From positions 22,720,211 through 22,784,210 of the forward strand of contig NC_092859.1 in NCBI RefSeq assembly GCF_032062135.1: a stretch of 64,000 nt of DNA, read 5' to 3'. The notes beneath the pieces were generated by a model. It was not told the origin of the DNA. It did no database searches and saw only the letters and a program-made list of their open reading frames with translations. The position numbers and the translations under genes were made by a program. Within the stretch, counting starts at the first letter, position 1, and the number at the start of each line of letters is the position of its first letter. This DNA is from Pyxicephalus adspersus (taxonomy: Eukaryota > Chordata > Amphibia > Anura > Pyxicephalidae). This document shows positions 55,921 to 64,000 of the stretch, piece after piece.

Positions 55921-57249
55921 ACCTTTTTGAGTCCAGGCAGATAGATTGGTATAGGTTTGGTTAATATGGCAAGGAACAGTAACAAGACCATTTGAAATTT
56001 GCAACCAAAGATCTCAATTAGATTGCAAAAAAATGAAGTGCTCATTGACTTCTGCATGGCTCTTCACTTATTTGTAATTTATGAATTTGTAAGGAGATAT
56101 GTATCATTCTATTTATATTGCTGAATCACTTTGCTTTTATCTGTTATCCCAAAATTCTGTATTATGAACTTTAATATGTATTATTGATGTCACATATTTA
56201 TTTAACACCCAATAGATTCAGCAGTGTACTTCACTTTGTAAACACATGCTTTCTTGATATTAACCATCAATGGAGCTAGAATATGCGTCCTATTATATGT
56301 ACTTTACTTCCCGACTGATCACATACATTCAGTTTGGCAGCTTTTTCAGCGCCGAGTGGCTGTCAATATTTATTGCAGGGTCAGTGTAGTCTAAATGTTA
56401 ACAAAAAAATCAGATAATGTAGGTATTTATATTTGTCAAGAACAGCTAAATACAATGTACAAAATAATACATTTGTAAAATATTTAATAAAAGCTCTTAT
56501 TTTTGTTTGTAAGTTTGACAAACTATATATTGGGAATGACCCTTTGGTGTTATAATGACATAAATAAATATATATAAATATCTCTCTCATTACAGTATTA
56601 TAAATATTTTACGGTAAATCTGGCTTTTGATATTTTTCTTTTTGTTACTGTTGCTAGATCAGAGCAATGATGAAAAAAAAGAAAATGTGACTATTTGCTG
56701 CTATACCCATCCCCTCTCCAGGGCTGTCTCCAGCAGATTCACCACTCCAAGCTACTTAGCCACCCTTTATCTGATGAGCATTGGTTATCATGGACACATT
56801 CCATGGTCTCACAAAATGGTGCTAAATTGCTGTATGTGAGTGCAGTTTAATGCAGGGCCCCCACTGCCAACATAAGACAAGAAAAAGAAGGACCAGCAAT
56901 ATCACATTTCTGGCTAGAGAAATACTGAACGCAAGAGAAGGATAGCTAAAGGATTCCCAGAGCACTATGGGTTAGCTTAAGAGACAACACAGCAGAAGCA
57001 TGCCAGCTTTGGCCTCACTGTGGATAAATTCATTTCTGTGCATAGAGCAGCTTGACCTATAGAACGTTTAACAAAGAGTTCACTGGGTTTTATCTAGAAA
57101 ACATATGGAAAGAAGACTAAAGCTCCAAACGATGCCATATTTCATATATTTTTTAATTACTACTTTTTCCTTTACTGCATGGTACAGAAATCTTTGGGGT
57201 CCATATTTTAGGTGCAGGATACACCATGGAAGGCTGGACATTAAATGGG
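55921..57249. other. No feature recognised
   Basis: AT-rich unique DNA. Frames of 60-80 codons on both strands show no domain. Confidence 0.4.
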
Positions 57250-57900
57250 CCCCAGCAAACCCCCCTACCAAGGCTCTGGCCAGTTTCAGCAGCTGCAGGC
57301 GACAACAGAATCTCTTCCCATTTTATCCAGCCTATAAACAGATCTGAGAAGAGAGAAACTCGTGACATTTCCCTCCTTCACGAGCTGACCAGGAAGACAG
57401 ATTCTGGCGGTCATAATTACCACCGGCGGCCCAGGGCTCGGCCTTTGATATGGAAATCCCCGTCGATCCCTCTGCGGCTCCTTGTCCTCTTCTATTTTCA
57501 TCCTCAATTGTGCATTTTAAACAGGCTTGTCAGCACCTGGCAGAGGCCTTGTCACTGCGGCTCGCTGGCCCCCATCCGCTGGGCTGAAAGGAGCTTGGCG
57601 CAGCTTTGACAAGGTGAGGGCGACGCCATGCCACTTCATAACGATGCCCGAGCCAGGACTATTATAGGAGCCTGTAGAGGACGACGGCGCAGCCCGGGAG
57701 ATGCGGGGCTGTCATGTACATTCATCCTCGTATTGTCATCTGCCTCCTGTGTGACTCCCGGCTTTACTTTAATTATTAATTGTACTTGTCAAATGTCATT
57801 AATTCCTCCTTAGCATCCCTGTCTGGCAGTAATTAGACAGAACAGCCCCAGCGCTCTCATTGTTTAAAGGATCTCCGTGAAACAGTCTTTTTATTACAAT
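57250..57900. promoter_or_regulatory. Candidate enhancer island 18
   Basis: GC-rich unique block, among the densest in CpG in the window (ACCACCGGCGGCCC, CCCGTCGATCC, GGACGACGGCGCAGCCCGGG). It has an E-box CACCTG (57534-57539), a run of TTAATTATTAATTG-type sites near 57768, TTAATTCC near 57799, CAGTAATTAGACA near 57827 and a SOX-type CATTGTT (57858-57864). Frames of up to 127 codons occur on both strands but overlap and differ, and none is a known protein. Inferred enhancer candidate; an unrecognised exon is less likely. Confidence 0.35.
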
Positions 57901-58049
57901 TACATCTGAGCCTTAACCCTTCAGATGCAGAATATTACAAATAGATTTTATTGGGTTATTTATGTTTCTTAAAGCGAAATGATATTAAAAATGTAAATGA
58001 AAAAATCTGGGTTGGAGAATTGAAGCTTGGTTAAGAATTTTTCATTTAC

Positions 58050-58460
58050 ACTTTGCATGAGCAAATGCAGCTGATGTTTCTGCTTCCTCCATGTCTCCTC
58101 CTTTCTAGTGACACGCCTGCGCGGATGCCGTAGCTCATCTCGATGACAGCAATAGGCATTGTTATGTGATAGGTTCACTATATATTAATGAGACTTAAAG
58201 CTACAGGATGATAAAGAGGTCAAAGGGAGAAATAAAAACAAACAGACGTATATATATGAATAAAGTTGACCGATTATTTGACTTTACACATTCAGCACAG
58301 GCTATAAAATACAGCAATAGTATCTTTTTTTCTTTTTTTTCCAAAAAGCTCTATTGTGTTTTAATAAAAAGCCAACCTTGAGCGCTCACGCTGGTGAAAT
58401 TTTCACCATGGCCAGGATGTTGTCATCAGTCTGCTGCGGGCAGGCGTAATCATTTCAGTA
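58050..58460. promoter_or_regulatory. Candidate conserved island 19
   Basis: Unique block with CpG (GACACGCCTGCGCGGATGCC, GTAGCTCATCTCGATGAC, GAGCGCTCACGCTGG). Modest case; inferred only. Confidence 0.2.
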
Positions 58461-58964
58461 AAGTATAGGCAGGATATCATGTTTTTATAAATTCTGTTTT
58501 AGTTGAAAACATTTATAAAATGAATACAATAAAATGGCAAAGAAAACAAATAAACAACAAAAATAATAACTACAAAGCCAACATGAATCAGCAAACAAAA
58601 GAAGAGACCAATATAGAGTGTATAGTACACTGCTATGAAAAAAGACAAAGTGTATCATATAGTTTCAAAAACGGACAAATTAAGCAACATGTTTTTACAC
58701 GTGTGGTTGGAATAGTCAGTTTGCATAATGATAGGCATTTCTGTGCTATGATCGACAGTAGTTTTTTTTCTATGTCAATGAGCACTATGCCTTTAAGGGT
58801 TCACAATTTAATTCATTCAAAAACAAGTGGACACATGTGGACAACAATTTTAAATACACATATCCTTTAAATAGCAGGTATAAAAGATGCCCTAATGCTG
58901 ATCTCTAGGATGAAAGTTCCACTTCCCCGAACACAGTCTATTCATTAAATTTCAAACCAATCAA
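58461..58964. other. No gene
   Basis: The 116-codon frame at 58520-58870 is Asn/Lys/Gln-rich, as expected from A-rich DNA, with no domain. No repeat named. Confidence 0.4.
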
Positions 58965-59415
58965 AAAATATCGTCCTAGCCACTCTCTGCGCTCCTCCAA
59001 TGACCTACTAATGACTTCCTCACTCATAACCTCATCACATGAATGGCTCCAAGACTTTTCTAGAGCTGCCCCAACTCTCTGGAATGGTCTTCCTCGTCCT
59101 ATTCGGCTAGTTCCTGCTTTCTGCCTATTTAAAAGAGCACTCAAAACCCATCTTTTCAAACTTGCCTACCCGTCTTCTTCTGTCTCCTAAAACCTTCACT
59201 ACTCAATAACCATTCCATATCCCCTCTCCTCTTGTATGCTGCTTCCCCCACCTTTTAGATTGTAAGCTCTTCGGGGCAGGGTCCTCTCCTCCTGTGTCAT
59301 TGTCTGTATCTGTCTGTCATTTTCCACTCCTATTTAATGTACAGCGCTGCCTAATGTGTTGGTGCTATATAAATCCTGTTTATTGATAATAATATTAATA
59401 ATAATAATATTAAAA
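58965..59415 (+). mobile_element. L2-like LINE 3' end with intact C-terminus
   Basis: 58975-59190 is an unbroken frame of 71 codons ending at TAA, with SLITSSHEWLQDFSRAAPTL, WNGLPRPIRLVPAF and KRALKTHLFKLAYP, the C-terminal part of an L2/Rex1-type LINE protein (hallmarks RAAPxLWNxLP and LKTHLFKLAY). The non-coding tail follows (AGATTGTAAGCTCTTCGGGG at 59257-59276, GTACAGCGCTGCCTAATGTG at 59339-59358) and ends in AAT repeats (59385-59412). The upstream reverse transcriptase is missing, the usual 5' truncation. This is the least decayed LINE piece in the window. Confidence 0.85.
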
Positions 59416-61228
59416 ACATTCAGAAATCTAAGACTTTCTTACTTATGATGTTATAACTATCAGTCACCACCTTTAAAAATTTCTTCATTAAAAAATAAGA
59501 AAAGGGAGGCAGGTCTGTGGATAGTGACAGGGGAGTTTTCTTTTCCCCTATCATTCCTTTATAGCTAAAAGCTTTTTTGCGTTGACATTGGAAAAAATGT
59601 ATTCAGAGGAGGTGTGTAATGTAAGATTTTGTAACTATTTTGTTTTTAAAATATTAATTATACCTGTTAAAAAAACTTTTTTTTATTTATGATATTACTG
59701 AAACTTTAATATGCCATCTGATTACTCTTTATTTGTTTCATTCCTCTCTAGTATTCACAAAGTCATGGAGCGGGAGGTTGCCCATAAACATTTTGAAGTG
59801 TGTAAAGTTTAAGCCTAAATTATGGAACATTTGTTGAATTTTAGAATTTAGAGGTCCCCAAATAGCTGCTGTCTTGGCCAGAAATGGGTAGGAAAAAGGT
59901 AAGTAAACATATAGACCTAATAGACAGGAAAGTTTATTAAAAAAATAACACTATGCATATTTTTGTAGTACACAGCAATGATGTGCATGTAAACTTTTAT
60001 CATATACTTTAAAGCAGTACTCTAGAAAATGACATATATAATGCACCCCCATTTTCCCTGTGCCATCAATGTTCAGCTATCTTTATATTATTTAAACTGT
60101 AATTTGTCTTTTTCTTTGTCAACTAGCCATTGGGGTGCTTTATATATATATATATATATATATATTTTATTTAAAAAAACCTACACACATTAGAATACTT
60201 TCCAGATTCCCATCATCCCTCTTGCAGTATAAATTCAATGTCTAGAGTTTTTTGTATTTTATTACTTTTTAATGCCTACATTTTTTTTAATGCTTTTGAG
60301 TTCACATTTGCGTCCTGTGAAAAAAAAGGGGAAAAAAATAGATTTTCTTTTGTTACTGTTGGAAAGTGAACTGTTTAAACATGACACTAAATGTTCTTCT
60401 GCCAGTTACATTTTTGTGGTTGCTCACTTAATATCCTGGTGTTGATGTATGGCGAATACAGTCAGAGCGCAAGGTGATCGATCCCTCTCTCAGGGAGAGG
60501 ACAGAACACAGCTAGTGCAGTGTTGAGTCAATTTTTTACATTCTGGAATGTGGAGAACAGTAGGAAGGCAGTACACAAATTGCCATGCACAATATCAGAC
60601 GATTTTGAGATCACATGTCATGAGAAAAAAGCCCCACCCATGAGGTGCCGAGAAGCCTACAAAGTCCACTAAGCCTGAAAGTAGTGTGAAAAATCCTGCC
60701 ATTTATAACACAACCAAATGGATCATTGCAAATGGGTCCTTAGCAAACTGCAGTAGAATTTAATGTGTTAAAGGTTACCATTATATATGTTCCAGATCAT
60801 TGTTCAATGCTTTCAGAGTATCTTTAATCTTTAATTATATAGACACTAAGGTCAGTTTTATATGGATCTAATCAATATGGCATCTGGGAGGAACCTACAT
60901 TGCAAGAGAATATCCACACAAGGCAGACAATATGAGCTACATGGAGATCAGGTGGCAGTTGAACACAGAGCCTCAGAACCCTGCAGTATATATACGTAGC
61001 AATTCAGACAAGTCAATTTTGGTAGTCTGAATAAATCTTCTAATACACAACCCTAATCTTCTGCCAGTAAATGCCTCTCCTGAATGTAGCTTTGCTACAA
61101 AACTATTAGGTCAGGTCATTATTAACAAGATGGCACAGAGGGGCATATCATAAACACCTGAAAATACACAGTGGGATTGATTTACTAAGGGAATGTTGGC
61201 TGTTCATTTGCCATGATGAATTGTTACC
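59416..61228. repeat. No gene; TA microsatellite
   Basis: (TA)12-13 at 60140-60165. Otherwise AT-rich unique DNA with several A and T runs. TTGATTTACTAAGGGAATGT near 61176 may be a scrap of foldback family B. Confidence 0.5.
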
Positions 61229-61784
61229 TTGCAAGGGCTCCTCTGTTTAGCAGCTTGCAGCATCCTCAGCCTCCCTATAATCATATGTAATCTGTCCATG
61301 TCGGCATCCCCAGCATACAGAGTGCTGCTGGAGAGGTGTAGAGAGTATGTCCTGCATCCAATGAGCAGATTAGTTCCTGGTCATGATCCAGTTCTACTAT
61401 TGGATACTAGTCCTATTTATGCCTATTTCTAAGTTCTCCTTCCTGGATCCTTAGCGTGCTACCCATGAGCTGTACTCTTCCTGATTTCCTTTCCAGATAC
61501 TTGACCTTGGATGGTCTTGACCCCGTTTCTTGTCTTCCACCTACCCTACCATCTCAACCTAATTCTTGCCAGCTGCCTGCCCCCAATCCTGGCCCACCAC
61601 CTATTTTCCCTACAGAGACTCTAGCCTACCCAGTACCTGATCTCCGGCTGTTGCTACAAGAAGCTGTCTGTTCCCTCTCTCCTGGTGGAGACCTTAGGGG
61701 CACAACCCGTTCTCCCTGCAGCAAGTGGCCACTATGGTTCCTGGCCCATTGTTTCTTGTCGGGTGCTCTGGTGAAGATCACTTA
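61229..61784. repeat. Possible LTR-type repeat scrap
   Basis: CGGCATCCCCAGCATACAGA (61303-61322) is close to the complement of the TGCTGGGGATGCC block in both LTR-like copies, and the rest is pyrimidine-rich with TTCCTGGATCC and CTTGACCTTGGATGG blocks. The 109-codon frame at 61456-61785 is Pro/Leu-rich by composition and not a recognised protein. Relation to 1140-1862 is suggested, not shown. Confidence 0.3.
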
Positions 61785-61826
61785 GGGCCTGATTTATTAA
61801 AGCTCTCCAAGACTGGAGATGATACT
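61785..61826. mobile_element. Foldback MITE family A, copy 9 (tip)
   Basis: Only the outer 40 bases of a left arm: GGGCCTGATTTATTAAAGCT, CTCCAAGACTGGAGATGATAC, then unrelated sequence. Confidence 0.7.
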
Positions 61827-62129
61827 GCCAGGAGGCTCAGCCCTAACAAAGGGATAACTTACATAATTTAGTGGACGCAGTGATAGTTCCCAAAATGAAA
61901 TATCCTTTGCAAGGACAGTACTCATTTTTCTATGTGAACAGCCTTTATTCCCTTAATAAACCAAACCCAATAACTACTCTAGTATTGTTTAACTACAATT
62001 AGAAAAGCAACACTAAGTCACAGACTGGCTTCTGTTGTCCTTTAGACAAAAAGTGTAGAAAAATACTTTTTCTCAATAAAATGTACCCAAAAACTAAGGG
62101 GAAAACGGGTAAACCAAATCTCTCTCTAT

Positions 62130-62336
62130 GGCCCTGATTTACTAAAGCTCTTCCAAGCTGGAGAAGATACACTTTCATCAGTTAAGCTGAAATAGATCTG
62201 TTCCAGAATTCAAACCATTTGCTAACAAATAGAAAATGACTTTGAGGAAATCCATTCCAGGATTGCTGGATCACCCAACTTCACTGATGAAAATGTATCC
62301 TCTCCAGCCTTGGAAAACTTTAATAAATCATGGGCC
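62130..62336. mobile_element. Foldback MITE family A, copy 10
   Basis: Nearly full-length: GGCCCTGATTTACTAAAGCT at the left, TTTAATAAATCATGGGCC at the right. The left arm lacks part of the GGGTGATCCAGCAAACC block after GTTAAGCTG, while the right arm retains it, so the hairpin has an unpaired bulge. Confidence 0.8.
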
Positions 62337-62669
62337 TAACTGTATATATCTATGTATCTGACTTTATTGTGCAGCACCACAACATTTGTCTGTTGCACTG
62401 CTGACCAAAGTTACCAAAATTACTTTTTCTTCCCAACTGCACATGTAAAAATTGGAAGACAGATACAAACCTCTCCAATATTTTACCAGAACAAGTTCTG
62501 TGTCATAGACAGGCTATTGTAGTACAGGCTCAAATTCCTCCAAAAAAGAGGAGCAGCTGTATCTCCCAGATTTGTACATGAACTGTATTACTTTTGATGC
62601 AGTGAATGGTGGGTTGTGGTGCTCTGCAGTTCACATGCATTGGGCTTGTACGATTGGAACCATATCTTG

Positions 62670-62880
62670 CTAATGCATATAACACATATTGCAGTAACAG
62701 GTGACTAGCTGAGTTCATTATTGCAATGCACAGCAGGAAACAGATGTGAAAGGACCGTCTTTCTTACAAAAGCCTGAAAACATGTGTTTACATACGTTAC
62801 CGTTGCAGTTGCAGTTACAGGTGAATTAATGCATGCATTATTGCAATGCACAGCACAGGACTGGATTGAAAGGGCCCTCT
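62670..62880. repeat. Imperfect direct repeat pair
   Basis: TATTGCAGTAACAGGTGACT (62689-62708) and GTTGCAGTTACAGGTGAATT (62808-62827) start two similar segments that both continue into CATTATTGCAATGCACAGCA (62718-62737 and 62837-62856) and GAAAGG. Period about 119 bp. Either a local duplication or two halves of an unknown element. Confidence 0.6.
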
Positions 62881-63059
62881 CCAATCTAAATCAGGGGATG
62901 GACACAGCTTTCTTTCTCTTTTTTTATAGAACAGAAGCAGTTTGGTGTCATCAGGCTTCTGTTGGGTTATAGGCCTAAAATGATGTTTGCAAGAAAAAAA
63001 CTTTTACGTTAAAGATTATTTAAAGGCAGCCCCAGTTTGTCCATTAAATGCGTGTATTC

Positions 63060-63440
63060 TGTGCTCTGCCTGCAATCATTTTAATTTCATTTGCAGCTTT
63101 GCTTCACGGATCATTGGCACTGGCTGGTTCTTTGGCCAAAATGTCCATTTCTGCAGGCCCAACGACCTCCATGGGACGATAGCTGCGATTTATGGAGCAG
63201 TTGTGGAAGTTGTAGAAGATGTCACCAGACTGAGATTTGACTTATGTGTTGGACTCCAGCGCTGTCTGCTCGTCTACACGTCCCATCTGGACGGCTTTCA
63301 AATAAAGTTTCAGAATGAGCTTTTCAGGCTTCTCGCAGATTACTCATCCAGAGTAAATCATGTTTAACAGGAAAAAGTAGCAGAAACACTCCTGACCTGC
63401 TTCATATTCCGCAACAGTTTAATGTTACCAGCTGTCAATC
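63060..63440. promoter_or_regulatory. Candidate conserved island 20
   Basis: Unique block with CpG (TTCACGGATCATTGGC, CCCAACGACC, GGGACGATAGCTGCG, CAGCGCTGTCTG, CTCGTCTACACGTCCC). A 126-codon frame (62987-63367) crosses it, with a splice-acceptor-like TTTCATTTGCAG before the GC-richer part, but the translation matches no family I know and the frame continues unchanged upstream into AT-rich DNA. Conserved non-coding DNA is the more likely reading. Confidence 0.3.
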
Positions 63441-63759
63441 ACTGCAGAAGACTCAGACCGGGGCCAAACAGGAAAAAGGGGGAGAAGGGGTAAGGGGCCA
63501 AGAAGTGGGGTCTGAAGAGAGAAAACAATGTCTGCATGTGTGTTACACATCATAGTGCAATTGCAGCAGAATGAAAAGGTTTTACAAATACTAAACATGT
63601 CCAACTGTCACTTTAAAGAGGACCTGTCAGTAACTTTGCAACTAAGTAACTAACTTTGCATTAATAAACTCCTGACACACAATAGACAACAACAATTATT
63701 ATTTTTTTAGAAACCCTCCATCTTTCATGATAAAAAGATATCCGTGTACTTCAGTCATT
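63441..63759. other. No feature recognised
   Basis: Unique DNA with a purine-rich patch at 63465-63510. No coding signal. Confidence 0.4.
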
Positions 63760-63941
63760 AGGCCTGATTTATTAAAGCTCTCCAAGGCCGGAGAAGATAC
63801 ACTTTCATCAGTAAAGCTGGGTGATCCAGCAAACCTGGAATGGATTTCTTCAAACATTTATTAGCAAATTTTTGATTCCTGGAACACACCCAATCCAGCT
63901 TCACTGATAAAAGTGTATCTCCTCCAGCCTTGGAGAGCTTT
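63760..63941. mobile_element. Foldback MITE family A, copy 11
   Basis: Left arm complete from AGGCCTGATTTATTAAAGCT through GTAAAGCTGGGTGATCCAGC. The centre and part of the right arm are deleted, and the right arm ends at CCTTGGAGAGCTTTCC without the AAATCAGGCC terminus. Confidence 0.8.
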
Positions 63942-64000
63942 CCTTAGTTGTTTCTCCTCCAGTGAACAGACTGGAAAATTGGAGCTTTGTCACACAGAAG

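Overview
This 64 kb window looks like intergenic or deep intronic DNA from a vertebrate, most likely an anuran amphibian. The organism call is an inference from three things seen in the sequence: AT-rich, CpG-poor background; a high density of short palindromic DNA transposons; and fragments of L2-like and CR1-like LINEs and a tyrosine-recombinase (Ngaro/DIRS-like) retroelement. No intact host protein-coding gene, rRNA, tRNA or CRISPR array was recognised. The longest open frames (up to 163 codons) lie inside transposon relics, tandem repeats or featureless DNA. One run of 158 N is an assembly gap inside a minisatellite.

Layout. 0-5.7 kb: a solo-LTR-like repeat, a degenerate tandem region, a hAT end, then a foldback element beside a hAT-type MITE that carries an internally deleted LINE. 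7.6-8.7 kb: a broken transposon-type ORF. 11.5-13.6 kb: a LINE 3' relic, a second LTR-like copy and a possible zinc-finger relic. 15-24 kb: foldback elements, a CR1-like scrap and unique DNA. 24.8-25.7 kb: a 46-bp minisatellite interrupted by a MITE. 27.3-31.4 kb: a C-rich element, a DNA transposon nested in another, and an unusual 1 kb array of palindromes ending in a hAT fragment. 32.4-33.5 kb: a minisatellite related to the one at 25 kb but on the opposite strand. 35-48.9 kb: several MITEs with clear target-site duplications. 50-53.2 kb: a decayed gag/recombinase/SGNH retroelement with no visible reverse transcriptase. 54-64 kb: LINE tails, more foldback copies and unique DNA.

Between the repeats lie about 19 repeat-poor islands of 250-650 bp, spaced roughly 2-5 kb apart. 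They keep more CpG and GC than their surroundings and carry homeodomain, SOX, FOX, POU or E-box-like motifs. I infer that these are candidate conserved non-coding elements, so the window may be part of a regulatory gene desert. This rests on composition and motifs only and needs a cross-species alignment.

The best leads are the palindrome array at 30.2-31.2 kb, the abundant long-hairpin foldback family (11 copies), the paired minisatellites, the RT-less recombinase element, the nested TTAA-flanked and TA-flanked elements at 28.5-29.5 kb, and the candidate enhancer islands.
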